This document shows, one piece after another, positions 47,368-61,600 of a stretch of DNA of 64,000 bases. The notes under the pieces were generated by a model. The model was not told where the DNA came from. It ran no database searches and was given only the letters and a program-made list of their open reading frames with translations. The stretch is from NCBI RefSeq assembly GCF_945859825.1, contig NZ_CAMAPC010000001.1:310001-374000 (forward strand), written 5' to 3'. The position numbers were made by a program, and so were the translations under genes. This DNA comes from Pseudoalteromonas holothuriae (GTDB lineage: Bacteria; Pseudomonadota; Gammaproteobacteria; Enterobacterales; Alteromonadaceae). How positions within the stretch are numbered: the stretch's first letter is position 1; every line of letters begins with the position of its first letter.

Positions 47368-47805
47368 CTACTGTAAATTGATAAATACTTGTGCCAATTG
47401 GCTATTAAACTTGAATTTACTTTGTACAAAGGTCGGTGATTGATTCTGCGCTAAATCAACACCACTGATAGCCAGCTTTTCTGTGGGAGCACCTAAGAAG
47501 TTCTCATCTAATTCTTTGTTTTTGTTCTCATCATGGTAGGCAAAAATAGCGTACTCACCATGTTGCAGTTTTTCAAACTTGCACAGTGCTTTTTGCTTAT
47601 CTACGATTTGTCTACAGACGGCCACAGGCGGCTCTTTCGAGTCAAACTGTGCGGCTTTATTCATCAGTGCGACTTGTATCTCGCCATCGTTATTTTTTGC
47701 GGAATTAACAACAACTTCAAGTACGCCTTCAGATGCTGCGATTGGGTTAGCCACTGCCATTACTGGTGATAGCATGAGTGTAAACGCGGTTGCTCGAATC
47801 AACAT
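47368..47805 (-). CDS. DUF2141 family exported protein
   Basis: A 145-residue protein with a signal peptide (about residues 1-18, ending AVANP). Mature features fit DUF2141: LEVVVNSAKNNDGEIQVALM, two Cys (AVCRQIVDKQKALCKF), and a Gly/Asp-rich YAIFAYHDENKNKELDENFL. Family function is unknown. It is the first gene of the RND operon, six bases before the adaptor. The 300-base gap upstream (47806-48107) holds no gene apart from the hairpin near 48057. Confidence 0.85.
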   Translation of the reverse strand: MLIRATAFTLMLSPVMAVANPIAASEGVLEVVVNSAKNNDGEIQVALMNKAAQFDSKEPPVAVCRQIVDKQKALCKFEKLQHGEYAIFAYHDENKNKELDENFLGAPTEKLAISGVDLAQNQSPTFVQSKFKFNSQLAQVFINLQ

Positions 47806-48056
47806 GGTCGCTCCTTGTATGTGATAAACTCAAGAGTAAAATGTGTGTTATAAGTGAGCATAATACGGATTTAAAAAATACTGGTCAGTAAGCCTTTGTA
47901 AATAGCTTTTGCAACTGTTGAGGTAGAAAGTTTGGGTTAGAATTTGGTTAAGGTATGCTTTAAATACAGGTAAAAAGAAGTGTTTATTAACGTGATGAAA
48001 ATGCAATTACATCGAGATTTAGTGTATATAGTTAAATGCTCATGGCGAGTATAGAG

Positions 48057-48090
48057 TTGGGGAAAGCCTAAAGATAAAGGCTTTCCCCAA
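48057..48090 (-). terminator. Hairpin after the MipA/OmpV-family gene
   Basis: TTGGGGAAAGCCT / AGGCTTTCCCCAA form a perfect 13-base stem 18 bases past the stop of the minus-strand gene. No long T run follows, so it is a terminator candidate or transcript stabiliser. Confidence 0.65.
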
Positions 48091-48107
48091 ACACGGAATT
48101 TGCAATA

Positions 48108-48860
48108 TTAAAAGCTATACACAAAACCGATAGATGCGCCGTAACCGTAGTCTTTATCGTCGTCAACGAGTGGACTATTTTTGATTTCGTCATCAAGTGA
48201 ATATGCGCTAACTTCACTAAATAGCGTAATACTCTTAGTTAGCTTGTAGTCAAGGGAAAGTGCTGCACCAAAAGTGGATGCCGAGTCAGCTTTATAAGCT
48301 GCACGGCTTGCTGTTGCTTCTTTACTCGTTACGCCATAGTAGTAATCAACTAAATCTTCACTTTGCCAGCGCCAGAATACACTAGGAGTAATTGTAAGCG
48401 CTTTACCTTCGATAGGATATGCCCAAATTGCAGAAACCTCATCTCCTTCAGAGGCGTCACTTACGTCAGTTAGCCATTCAACTGACAAAAAGCCAATTTC
48501 TTCTGAGTAGTAGTTTACACTTGCACCTAAATCAATACCAATATCTCTGTCGTCCATACCCTTGAATGTGGCGTTGTCTTCAGCATCATACCCTTGTAAT
48601 CTAAGCGCGCCAATCGCACTTACCCACATATTGCTATTAAACTGTAAATGATACTCTGCTCTAGTTGGAGACAGGCTGAAGTTTTCACCTTCATACATTA
48701 AAACTGGCAGTATATAAACTTCAGTATCAATATTTTTATATACGGTAGAGCCATTAAATGCGCCCAGACCCAAGCCAAAGTTACCTTCAGCATGTGCCGC
48801 ATTAGTCGCACCTAGCAGCAATGCAGATGTTAATGTGAGTGTATATAAATGCATTTTCAT
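48108..48860 (-). CDS. MipA/OmpV family outer-membrane protein
   Basis: A 250-residue protein with a signal peptide (cleavage probably after AHAEG) and alternating polar/aromatic beta-strands ending in a C-terminal Phe (GYGASIGFVYSF), the signature of an outer-membrane beta-barrel. The overall pattern (GLGLGAFNGSTVYKNIDTEV, ITPSVFWRWQ, TFGAALSLDYKLTKSITLF) fits MipA/OmpV. MipA scaffolds murein enzymes in E. coli; OmpV-type roles vary. Monocistronic, with AAGGAAAATACG before the ATG. Confidence 0.85.
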   Translation of the reverse strand: MKMHLYTLTLTSALLLGATNAAHAEGNFGLGLGAFNGSTVYKNIDTEVYILPVLMYEGENFSLSPTRAEYHLQFNSNMWVSAIGALRLQGYDAEDNATFKGMDDRDIGIDLGASVNYYSEEIGFLSVEWLTDVSDASEGDEVSAIWAYPIEGKALTITPSVFWRWQSEDLVDYYYGVTSKEATASRAAYKADSASTFGAALSLDYKLTKSITLFSEVSAYSLDDEIKNSPLVDDDKDYGYGASIGFVYSF

Positions 48861-49412
48861 CGTATTTTCCTTGTTAAATCTTAGCTGTGTTCACAGAGGT
48901 AATTGCTGAACAGCTCAGTGCTGCTCATTCACATCACTGACTTCCTTATTAAACGAAAAATCTGTGTGCTGTTTCAATGCAATACGCAGGCATATGTCTC
49001 AAATAACGATATAGGTACTGTAACAACCTGAGCTTAGTTAATGAGTGCCTGTTGTATTTACCGGGCCTAAGATACTGAGTGCGAAAATACAATTCAGTAA
49101 GTGATTGTAAGGAGCTGTAGTTTCTTTAAACAGCTGAGTATATGATATATATACCCAATAAAGGTAAACTCTTTATTTATCAAAGGTTTGTTGGTGGTTT
49201 ATGATTTTGGTCATATTTTTTTTGGATACATTTATTGGTCAGGTTTGTTTTTTTTAATGCAATAAAACTAAGTTATACCTTTGATTTTAAAGATTTATTT
49301 TTATGTAAGTTGTTGTTTCATAGATTTTAACAATTTTAAACATTTGTAAGGCATTAAATGGAGTGTTTGTTAACTCGTTTTTATTTTGGGGATTTGAGCT
49401 TTATGCAAAATT
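48861..49412. other. 552 bases of AT-rich intergenic DNA before the NRPS locus
   Basis: No gene is visible. The left part holds the 5' region of the MipA/OmpV gene. The right part has runs of T and TATATATA-like sequence (49141-49300), which could be promoters or curved DNA, but I cannot pick a start site. A repeat copy follows at 49413. Confidence 0.5.
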
Positions 49413-49554
49413 GATATCCCTTTTGCGGTAGATAAATGACTTAGTAGTTCGATAAAAATTTCGGTATGTAGTTATTTCACATAAGTAATTTTTAACACCG
49501 TTAATGAGTCATTTAGCTCGCTAGAATGATCAATGTTTTAATGAAACTGGTGTA
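49413..49554 (+). repeat. Dispersed MITE-like repeat, copy 5, just before the NRPS gene
   Basis: It contains GATAAATGACTTAGTAGTTC, TTTCGGTATGTAGTTATTTC and GAGTCATTTAGCTCGCTAGA, and ends GAAACTGGTGTAAC. The left end is decayed (ATATCCC for ATACCAAT). It ends 70 bases before the synthetase start, so it lies in or near the promoter region. Confidence 0.7.
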
Positions 49555-49624
49555 ACCAATTGTTTATAAATAAAAATATACGCAACCGCGCTGAGCGCTT
49601 TGAAAAGTTTAGGGAATTAGAACA

Positions 49625-52600
49625 ATGAATGTATGGCATGACTTCGCATTGGCTGCCAAGCAGTACAACTCAAATATTGCTATTGAATATGGCTTGATGA
49701 GCTATTCATACCAGCAATTGTCTCAAAGCGTACAGAGTTTACAAACGTCGGTTTGTGAGCATTTAAGTGTGATGGCCGCTGCTAAGCAGCCCGCGCGCGT
49801 TGCCGTATATCTAGATAAATCGCCTTTATGGGTTGTTTGTTTGTTAATGACGCAAAGAGCTGGGCATATTTTTATTCCGATTGACCCAAAATGGCCCTCC
49901 AAAAGAATACAGTTAATTTTACGCCAAACTCAACCCGATGTAATTTTGTGTGAACACAGTACAGCCGCTGTTTTACCTAATACAGCGAATGCTCTATTTA
50001 TCAATGAGAATATACTTCACACGTCTACCTTTGGTAATAGCAGTGACAGTAATGCGCATAAGTCAGGTTATTTGTACTTCACCTCTGGCTCAACAGGAGA
50101 GCCTAAAGGTATTTTAGGGCGCACCGAGTCGTTGGCACACTTTATTCGTTGGCAAGCTGATTTTGTGCAAGTAAAACCCAGTGATAAAAGCAGTATGTTA
50201 ACGTCGGTTGGGTTTGACCCCGTATTACGCGAAGTATTATTACCTCTGTGTTGTGGTGCAACTTTGGTGATCCCTACCAATCAACATATTTTACTCAACC
50301 CAGAGGAAGCACTGCAATTTTTAGCGCACTCACAGGTGAGCCTGGTACACCAAGTCCCCGCTATTGTTGAGCTTTGGTTACAACAGCCAGAGCGTAATAT
50401 TGCTAATGGTTTTAATCATGTTCGTGCGTTAATGCTGGCAGGAGAAAAGCTGCGTCCAGAGTTGGTAGCGCATATTTATAAGGTAGCACCACCGTTATTA
50501 CAGCTTTACAATTTATATGGCCCAACTGAAACCACCTTGGCACGTTTTTGTTATCAAGTGCCTAAGTTGCCATTATCAGAGCTAAAAAAATTAGGTGCCA
50601 CCATTCCTGTAGGTTTACCCATAGCTGACAGTAGTTTTAGTTTAAAGCAAGCTGATGATGCACATTCTGTTGCGCCTAAAAACCGGGGTGAAGTGGTTAT
50701 TGTGACGCAATATAGCGCCTCAGGTTATTGGTGTGCAAAGCGCTTACAAGCCATTGCATTTTCTAAGAACAATCAGCAGCACACTGAATATGAAACAGGC
50801 GATCAAGGTGAGCTTAACAGCCAAGGCGATCTGGTCATTTTAGGTCGCTTAGATAAACAAGTTAAAATTAATGGTCAGCGAGTTGAACTTGCTGAAATAG
50901 AGCTGGCTTATGAGCAGTTGCCCGTGGTTGAAAAAGCCATTGTGACTTACCATCAAAGCGCTCAGGGTGCGCATTTGATATGTGCCCATTTACTTAGTTC
51001 ACAACAGCTTGAGTTAGACACCTTACATGACTTGTTGAGTGAGCAGTTACCAGCTTACATGGTCCCAACAACGGTTTATCAGCATGCTCACATTGCCCTG
51101 TTGCCCAATGGCAAAGCAGACCGTTTGCAGCTGCTTAAGTTGTCAAAAGGGGAGCTACCGCTTGCAAATGCTAAGGTGTTAGAGCAAGCGTCGCTAAATG
51201 ACTCGACAACATTGTGGCAGCCAGAGCACTTAGCTGCTGGACCAATTAAGGCTATTTGGTTGGCTATCTTTGCCCCTGTACAGTTTTGTGCTTCTACATC
51301 TGCGTATGCGCTAGGTGGTTCATCCTTACAGTTGGTCAGTGCACTTGCTCAAGTGAAAAAGAAAACAGGTGTCTCAATACCTTATTTTGATTTTGCAAGT
51401 CAGCCAACGGCTGCACGTTTATTAGCGTTATATCAACAATATGAACACGTATCACAAGAGATACCAAATGATGAGCAGTACGACCCTGATGTTTTAACAC
51501 TTGCGCAAAAAGGATTGGTATTTACACAGCAACTTTATGCCCAGCAACCACTTTATAATATGCCCTATGTGATGACTTTTGAGGGTAAAGCAGAGGTTGA
51601 ACAGCTGAACAGTGCGCTTTGCCAATTAGAGGCGCACTATAAGCTGGCACAAGCTGTTGATTTAGATACACAGCGCTGGCAGCAAGGAAATTCACCAGTA
51701 TTGGCCCATAGGCTGATTGAGCAACAAGAGTCGGTTGATAATATACTGCAAGAGTGGGCGCGTGTGCCATTTGACTTAGCGCAGGGACCGTTGGTAAAAG
51801 TTTTGTTGCTGCAAGGGCCAACGCATTGGAAGTTAGCGTTATGCGTACACCATTTACTTGCTGATGCGGACCGGTTTACTCTGTTATTTGAGAACTTACT
51901 GGCGTTTTATTACCAAACACCGCTGATTGAAGCTCCTGAACAACAAGATAACCATCAATTGTTAGCAAGTGAAACCGCTGCGCAGGCTTATTGGCAACAG
52001 CAATTAAGTGATGTTAATACAGAACTTGATCTCACTGGTATGCAGTACAACAGCACACCATTTAGCGGTGGGTTACGCAGTTTTGAACTTTCTGAGCAGT
52101 TAACAGCAGCATTACAGCAACTTGCTCAACAACAACAGGTTTCGCTAAATAGCTTGTTGTTTAGTGTTTTTGGGGTGTTCTTATTTAAGTATTCTGGTCA
52201 GTCACAGATAATCACCGGTTTACCATTTAAATTAGCGACTTCTCAGCAAGGGCAATTTAATATTAACCCGCTGCCGATAGTCACTGATTTTGATATGCAA
52301 CAATCATTTAGCGAGTTGCTAAGCCAAGTTGCTAGCAATATTCAACAAGCCATTCATCATGGCCGGTACCCATTTGCAAATATGGTGAGTGATTTAAATT
52401 TGCAGGGCACACTGGGTTTTCACCCGGTTTTTCAAAGCTTATTTGCTTATCACGAAAATACCTTGCCAGTGTTGTATACCCGTAATGGGTTAGAGCGGAT
52501 AGACGGTCAAATTGCGCGTTATAGCTTAAGTGCTGATATGTGGCTGCATGAGAGTCAATTGCGCGGTGTATTTGAGTACGGCGCGGTGGCATTTGATGAG

Positions 52601-55600
52601 TTTCAAGCTAATCAGTTAGTCAGTCACTTTTGTCAACTGCTTGAGCATATTGTGGCCCAGCCATCAGCGGCCTTATCACAACTGAGTGTGTTAGGTGATA
52701 CCCAGTGCCAACAGCTAAAAACAATGGCAAGTGTGGCAGGAGAGATGCCCAAAATTCATACCATTGATGGCATGATCTCAGCACAAGCACTATTAACCCC
52801 TAATTTAACCGCAGTAACCTATCAATCACAAACAATCAATTATCAGCAGCTTGAAGCGCGTGCACAGCAGTGGGCACAAGCGTTATATCAGTTGGGCGTT
52901 CGCCCTGACACACGAGTTGGCTTGAGCATTTCACGCTCTATTGAGTTAGTTGTTGGGTTTTATGCCATCTTAAAATTGGGTGCAGTTTATGTGCCATTAG
53001 ACCCAGATTACCCAGCTCAGCGGCGCGAGTTTATTATCGAAGACACGCAAATGCATTTTTTGTTATGTGAAGCGCAAGTTGTCGATCAATATCAGGCGAT
53101 GAATGTACGTTGCTTAGTGTTTAATGAAGGCGGCGAGATCTATCAGTATGGCACTCAAACTGAGCGCAGTGTATCGCAAGAGCGAACTAATCAAGTCGCG
53201 TTAGATGTACAACATACTGGGCAAGATGTTGCTTACATTATTTATACCTCAGGCTCTACAGGTAAACCAAAGGGCGTTGAGGTGCCGCACATTGGCGTGT
53301 GCAACTTAGCATATGGGGAAGTGGACTTTCTGGATATGAAACCGGGAAGTAAAGTGCTGCAATTTGCGTCGTTTAGTTTTGATACTTCGATATGGGAAAT
53401 AGTTATGACGCTGTGCTCGGGTGGCGTATTGGTCATGGCTGATAAGTTGGCGATTTTGCCCGGTCCAGATTTAGCAAACACGCTGATTGAGCAACGGATC
53501 ACGCATGTTACATTACCCGCATCTTCTTTAGCTGCATTGCCCTATCAAGATTATCCAGATTTAAGTGTGATCATCACTGCAGGAGAAGCGTGTGCGATTG
53601 ATTTGTTGAGGTTATGGGGTAAAGGGCGACGTTTTGTTAACTCCTATGGTCCAACGGAAGCATCGGTCAGCGCCAGTAATGCTGAATTACACTGGGATGA
53701 TGAGCTTGTTCATATTGGTCATCCACTGCCTAATGTGCAAACGTGGATTTTGGACAGCGCGCAACAATTGCGCCCTCTGGGGTTACCAGGTGAGCTCTAT
53801 GTGGGTGGTATCGGTGTCGCTAAGGGATATTTAAACCGACCAGAATTAACCGCAGAAAAGTTTGTGCCTGACCTATTTAGTGCTCAACAGGGAGCAAAAA
53901 TGTACCGCACAGGCGATTTGGTACGTTTGAATCAGCGCGGGCAGTTGGAATTTTTAGGGCGTATTGATGAGCAAGTTAAAGTGCGAGGTTATCGTATTGA
54001 GCCCAGCGAGATTGAAACTGTTTTACGCCAAGATGCGCAAATAATTGATGCTAAAGTCATCGTTAAAGAGGTGCAGTCTACGCCATTACTTGTCGCTTAT
54101 GTCAGTGTCGGAAAACATGATTTAGATGAAGTGCAGTTACGGGCTTATTTAGCGGAGCATTTGCCAAGTTTTATGCAAATAGACCGCTTTGTTGCTATGG
54201 CTGATTTTCCTCGATTACCAAATAACAAGATTAATGTTAAAGCGTTACCTGAGCCACAAACAACTAATAAGCAGGCTGTAGACTTTGATGGGGATAATGA
54301 AATTGCCAGCCAAATAGCGACGGTGTGGCAAGACTTCTTAGCTGTTGAACGCATTGCACTTCGAGATAACTTTTTTAGCTTAGGCGGTAACTCGTTATTG
54401 GCTGTGTCTATGATGCGAGTGTTAAGTAAAGCGTTTGCTTTGGACTTAGGAGTCAGTGAGCTATTTAGATACCCAACTGTTAGCGAGTTAGCTGCGTATA
54501 TTACTCAAGTACAACAAAATACCACTGCGCAGGCTGAGGTTGTTGAGCATCAAATCGTCGCGCAAACATGGTATCCAATGAGTGCTGCGCAGCAGCGGCT
54601 TTATTACTTACAACAACTTGATATTGATAGCACCAGTTATAACTTGGCATTTTGTGATTTTCTTACTGGTGAGCTGCAAACCGATAAGCTATATAAGGCG
54701 CTTGAATTAACTTTATTTGAACATGCAGGATTACGTTGTGAATTTACGCATTCAAGTTCAGGGTTGCAGCAACGCATCGTTGATAGCCCGCTGCAGCTTC
54801 AGCAAGTTGATTATGCAGCGCAGCCCGACTTATTTTATGATTTTTGTCAGCAGTACACTGAAAAAGTGCAACAACAGGTTTGGGATTTAGAGGCGGGCGT
54901 ACCACTTACGCTGGTACTTGTGACCGATCACCTGTTGCATCATGCGGTCATATTGGGCTGTCATCACATTATGTTAGACCAAGAAGCATTGGCGCGCTTT
55001 CGTGATGATTGGCACAAAAGTTATTTGCAGCTTTGTGATGTAAACAGCGATGTAATAACAAGCTGCACACAAGTTGATGTCGATTATCAAATTATTAAAC
55101 ACGCTTTATGGCAGCAGCAAAACAGGTCATCGTCAGCGTGGCAAAATAGTGTTGATTTTTGGCAAAACCAACTGCGTGATGCGCAAACACAGCTTAACCT
55201 GCCTATAGCCAATAAAGTTGATAATATGGCCGATGTGTCGATTGTGCAACAGCATATTGATGCGTCGACTCAGCGTTGGTTACGCAGCTTAACAAAAGCG
55301 CTTCAGTGCTCAGAGTTTAACTGCTGGTTTGGCTTGTTTTATGCGTTCTTATATCGCTATTGCGGTGCACAGCAAGATATTACTTTGTTATTGCCTGTTT
55401 TAGGGCTATCGACACAAGAAGACTATGTAGGGTTGAGGCTTAATACGCTGGCATTGAGGCAGCATTGTGATGGCACAAAAACCATTCACCATTTAATCAA
55501 TCAAACTCGAAAACGGTTTTTAGATGCCACTCGCCATGGTCAAGTGCCATTTGATGACGTGGTTGATGCAGTTGGTTGGAGTGCAGGTAAAACCCCTGAG

Positions 55601-58600
55601 GTGATGTTTGTATATAAAGAAACGTCAAATGAACAATCGCTACCTAATGTGCAGTCACAACAGTTGGCTTTTGATAGTCAACAGGCAAAGTTTCCACTTA
55701 CTTTGTTCGTTGAGGCACAAGGTCTTGAAAGTACAGCCAATTGTAAATGGGAATATGATAGTACTCGTGTGAGTGACGACCAGATGCAACAACTGCAAAC
55801 CGCATGGCATCTATTTTTAACTTCTTTAGCTCAAATTGATACACAAAACGTGGCGTTGGCTGATGTGCCTATTACGGCGCAAGCTTATCAACGTCCAGGC
55901 TTTATTGACCAGCATCCCATGCCTGCCTCTTGGCTAGCAGAAACCTTAGGCCATGCAGCGAAGCGCCATGGTGCTAGATTAGCGTTATCACAAGGCGATA
56001 TACAGCTTTCTTATGAACAAGCAGAGCAACATAGTAATCAAATGGCCAATTGGTTGCGTGAACAAAGAACCATAAATGGCCTGCAGCCGCGTTGTTTAAT
56101 ATTACAGCAACATTCACCGATGTTAGTGATAAGCATCATAGCGGCTATTAAAGCAGGGTGGTGTTATATCCCCGTTGACCCTAGCTATCCTACGCAGCGT
56201 ATCGCGCACATTATCGCTGATGCGTCGCCAGATATGATATTGACCGACAAGTCATGTGAATCAGTGTGTCAGTTCGATGAACTTACCCCTTGTACTGTGG
56301 TTGATAATAGGTCGTTACCTTGGCAGCACTTCTGGATGGATTGGCAGCCTGCACCTAATGCCGAGGCTGGCTATATTATTTACACCTCAGGCTCTACAGG
56401 TAAACCAAAAGGGGTGCAAGTTGGGTTATCAAGCTTGGCCCAGTATCTACAATTTGCGCAGACAACATACCTGTCAGAGCAAACTGAAGGGGGTATGATC
56501 TTACATAGTTCTGTTGGCTTTGACGCGACAGTAACAAGCTTATTTTTGCCATGGTTAACAGGACGCCCATTGTATATTGTAGAGCCGTCAACGCCATTGG
56601 AGTCATTGTGTACTCTTTGGTCTGAGCGTTGCTACAGTGCGGTAAAAATAGCCCCAGCGCATTTAGATGTATTACGCCAGCATGTACCTAAACATGCTTT
56701 AGGCAATGTTGAAACTCTGATCATCGGTGGGGACGCACTGCACTACGGTGCTTTGGAGTCATGGCAGCATACAAAAGTGGTGGTGTTTAACGAGTATGGC
56801 CCAACAGAAGCAACGGTAGGGTGTAGTATTTATCGATTTGAACCCCAACACTGCAAAGAAAGTGGAGCGGTCCCAATTGGTAATGCAATTGCTGGCACTG
56901 AGCTGTTAGTACTTGATCAAGATGGCAATCAAGTACCTCAAGGCGTGGTCGGTGAGCTATTTATAGCGGGCTTTGGTTTGGCCCATGGTTATGTGAATTT
57001 GCCTGACATGAGCGCTGAGAAATTTATCCAGCATCCTTATGATGCGAAACGAAAAATATACCAAAGTGGTGATTTAGTTAAGTATAACAATGCCGGGCAG
57101 TTGGTTTACTTAGGGCGTAAAGATAATCAAGTAAAACTTGCCGGCTATCGTATTGAGTTGTCAGAAATAGAAGCCTGTACGCTCGATATTGAGGCTGTAA
57201 CCGATGCCATTGCATTGATAAAAACCAATGTTAAAGGTAATAAGGTATTGGCGCTTTATTATGTTTGCGCTAAGCCTATAAGCCAACAACAATTGCGTCA
57301 GCATTTGAGCAATACAATGCCTCAATACATGATCCCTGCACAATTGTGTGAGTTATCAGCAATGCCTTTGACGCATAATGGTAAAGTGGATCGAAATGCG
57401 CTGTGTGCCATTGAACCAAAAGTGCAAACATATGACGTTGAACAAAGTAATTCACCTGTTATTGAGACACTACGCTCAATTTGGCAAGTGGTACTAAAGC
57501 AAGATGATATTGCTGTTGAGGATAACTTTTTTGCTTTAGGTGGCGATTCAATCATTAGTTTACAAATCATTTTTAAGGCACGAGAGCAAGGGCTTAAAAT
57601 CACCCCAAGAATGATGCTCACCCATCAGACTATCGCCCAACTAGCAACGGTTGTAGTAAGCGAAACGCAGCAACAATATACGCAACATGAGGGAGAGTTT
57701 GCCTTAACACCTATCTTGAAATGGGCCGTTAAATATAACGCTGCGCAAATAAATCACCTTAATCAGTCGCGTATTTTGACGCTACCGAATAATTACGATG
57801 TGCAGGCATTACAAAGTGCACTACTGAGTGTGGTAAATCACCACGGTATGCTCCGCTTTAAATTACAACAGGCGCAGCAGTGGCACGCCTCAATTGGCGT
57901 ACCATTCACAGGCGTTACTTTAGGTCAGAGCATTCACCTGACAGACAATGAATTTGACGATTGGTTGGGTGCATTACAATCGAGCTTAGATTTGGCTACA
58001 CAAGGACCTTGGGCAGCTCGCTTATTTACCTTAGCTGATAACCAACCGCGTTTATTGTGGGTAATACACCATGGTGCGGTTGACCATGTTTCTTGGCAGA
58101 TTCTTGTTGAAGATTTAAACCAAGCGTATCAACAGCACTTAGCTGGACAGCCTGCTGAGTTAGCTAGCGCAACAAGTAGTTATGTAAACTGGGCTGCATG
58201 GTGTGATACTCATCAAATTGCTAAACCATCGTCACTTTTACTTAATAAAGTGTCTCGCTTGCCGTTATACAGCGATGATTTTAAAGGCGCTTTACTGGTT
58301 GGCAACACAAAGGTATTAACACAGACCTTGCAGGTTGACTTATATACCCAGTTAAATGAGTGTGCATTGGCACAAAATACCCAACAAGTTGTATTGGTAG
58401 CGGCACTCGCGCAAGCTATTCGCGAATGGGCTGCGATAGATCAAGTATTGATTGCAGGAGAAAGTCACGGACGCACCGTTGACGCTGTGAATGTGAGCCG
58501 AACTGTTGGTTGGTTTACACATTTTAATCCACTCCTTGTACAAACCTCCGGTCGATTATTAGACACGCTCCATGCCAGTAGGCAACAAGTATTGTCTGCT

Positions 58601-61600
58601 CAGCAACTTGCTAGTGTTGATCGAACCATAGACATTAACAGTTTGGAAAAGGCGCATGTATGTCTTAACTTTTTAGGACAATCATCACAAAATACAAATG
58701 AGCTTGCTATTGGATTGGACCCTGCACTATTACTTGCGCATCAGGTGGGGGCAAAAAATCAGCGAGGGTTTGCACTAACACTAGATGTTGAAGCGACAGA
58801 AAATGGCCTTAAGCTCTACTGGTCGCATGCTGTGCATGGTGACAGCGCGATGCGCCTCCAAGAGCTGGCTAATTGTTTTGAGTCGAATTTAAATGCGATG
58901 GTGGTGTTGTTACAGCATACTCAAAGTCATACATTTTTAACGGCTTGTGACCCGCAAGTGGCAATAACTGCGGCACAATTTGAACAGCTTCAAGATGATA
59001 CCAATGTGCAGCATTTGCTCCCAGCCAACAGCATGCAACAGGCGATGGTGTTTCATAGTCTACATCACGACAGTGCGCATTTTTATCATGAGCAACTGTG
59101 TTTTGATTTGCCACAAGCCACCGTAAGTGATCAAGCATTCTACAAGCAGTGTTGGCAGCAGTTAGTTAACACCCACCCGATGCTCAGAGCCCGCTTTATT
59201 ACAGATTATGGTGATGAGCCAATTGTTGCGATAGAGTCACAGGTTGAGGCTGTTTGGCAGGCGGTTGATATACACACTGAGCAGCAGCTAAATGCGTTGC
59301 TTGAAGCAGATAAAGCGCAAGGGTTTACGATTAGCCAAGCGCCGCTGCACCGAGTGTATTGGATAGAGCAAGCACAGCAAATAAAAATGCTGTTGGTTCA
59401 CCATCATAGCATTTTGGACGGCTGGTCTGTGAGCTTACTATTAGCGCAATTTACCGCCTTATTGAATAATAAGCGACTTACCCAGAGCAGCTATGATTTA
59501 TTGGCTCAAAAGCGTGAGTTGAGCATTGTCGCGCCCTTTTGGCAAGCTCAGTTAGCTGATTTTGTACACACCAAGTTGCCATTAGATACGCTATCGGTGA
59601 TGCAACAAGCTGATGGTGAAGTAGGCCATTATATGAGCGAGTTTTTACAGCTTGATGAGCCTGTAACAAATGCCTTAAAGAGGTTAGCACGCACAGCGAA
59701 TGTGTCTATCAATACCGTATTACAAGGTGCTTGGGCGCTTGTTTTACAGCGCCAGCAAGGGCTATCACGAGTATGTTATGGCGTAACCCATGCCGGGCGA
59801 CAACCTGAGCGGGGGCAGTTACAGCAATCGATTGGTTTGTTTATTGAAACTCTGCCATTGCCGATTGCTTATGATGGTCAAGCACCGCTGGGGGATTGGC
59901 TCAGTGGTATCCAGCTGCAAATGGGTCAAGTGCAAAGTCATGCCGTTAACCTTGGGGAACTTAAAGTAATAGCAGGACTTGCTTCCGACAGTCGTCTTTT
60001 TGACTCTTTAGTGGTATTTGAAAATTATCCTCATGAAACGCACCCTAGCCACTTTGTATTTGATTTTGCGATTGAGAAAACAGAAACGCCACTCACTTTG
60101 GTTATTAGTGAGCACCAAGGGCTGAAAATTAAATTCAATTACCACAGCCCAAGTGCGCAAGGGGGCGAGCAATTGTTAGGGTTGGTAGCGCAATTAGATA
60201 CCGTATTAAACCAGCTATCATGTGCGCAATTAAATCAGTCATTAGCAAGTATTAACACCGTACCCGCATATCAGCAAACATTGTTGCTCGAACAGTGGCA
60301 AGGGCAGAGTCAATCATTACCCATGGCAAACTTCTTAGCGCTATTTGACAGTGCCGTGGCACAGTACCCAGAACAATGCGCGGTCTATGCACCAAACCAA
60401 GCGCTTACGTATCAGCAGTTAGCACAACGCAGTGAGCAACTGGCCAGTGCCTTGCTTGCGCAAGGGTTAAGTGGTGGTGATTATGTGGGGGTTTGTTATG
60501 ACGCTCATAGTGATTTATTGGTAGCAATTATTGCGATTATGCGCGCTGGCGCGGCTTATATTCCGATAGAGCCAAATTACCCCATCCAGCGTAAGCAATA
60601 TATGCTCAAACAAGCCCAAGCAATGATGTTACTCAGTAATGAAGCAAACGTTGCTTGGGCACACAGTATTGATGTTTCAGCTTATCAAGTTGATGAGCTG
60701 GTGCAACAGCCGCTCCCGCGCCCCGAAGTATGGCCACATTTATCGCATCAATCCCCTTGTTATGCGATCTATACTTCGGGGTCGACGGGCCAACCAAAAG
60801 GTGTGGCTGTTAGCCATGAGGCATTGGTTAATTATATTAGCCATTGTCAACGTGAATATAATTACCCTGCGGGTGGCAAGGTGCCCGTGACTACCTCAAT
60901 CAGTTTTGATGCGACAATAACGAGTTTGCTAGCGCCTTTAGCAAGTGGTGCGCAAGTAGTGCTATTTGATGAACAAACCCAGCTAATGGCACTTGCTCAA
61001 GGCATTCAAACAGGTGAATTCTGTTTGGCAAAATTAACGCCAGCCCATTTAGATATGATTTATCAAGAGTTTGGTAATGACTTTAAAGCCAATATTCATA
61101 CTTTGGTCGTTGGCGGCGAAGCGTTGCATCAAGCAACGTGCCAACCTTGGTTAGCTAACAAGGTCCGTATTGTTAATGAATATGGGCCAACGGAAGCCAC
61201 CGTTGGGTGCTGTACTTATGTGGTGCCAGAGGGAGAGCAATCGGCGGATGTAGCTATTGGCCGAGCCATTCAAAATACTCAACTTTATGTATTAGGTGAA
61301 GATTTAGCTTTGCTGCCAATTGGTGCGCAAGGTGAGTTGTATATTGGTGGTGCAGGGTTAGCGGCAGGCTATATTAACCAACCAGAATTGACGAACGAAC
61401 GATTTGTAGCGCACCCTTTTAAAGCAAACGAAATACTTTATAAAACTGGCGATAGAGCAAGCTTTGACTACCTTGGACGATTGCACTACCTAGGTCGCAC
61501 TGATGAACAAGTTAAAGTTAGAGGGCACCGCGTTGAACTCAGTGATATAGAACACAATATTCTAAACCTAGCAGGTGTCGCGCATGTGGCGGTGGTATTA

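Noticed and set aside
48057..48090. Insertion-sequence end
   Set aside because: A simple perfect hairpin just after a stop codon; no transposase or partner end nearby.
53242..53502. Minus-strand open frames inside the NRPS (for example 86 codons here)
   Set aside because: They mirror conserved A-domain codons (TSGSTG region) and recur as shadows in other modules; no start context.
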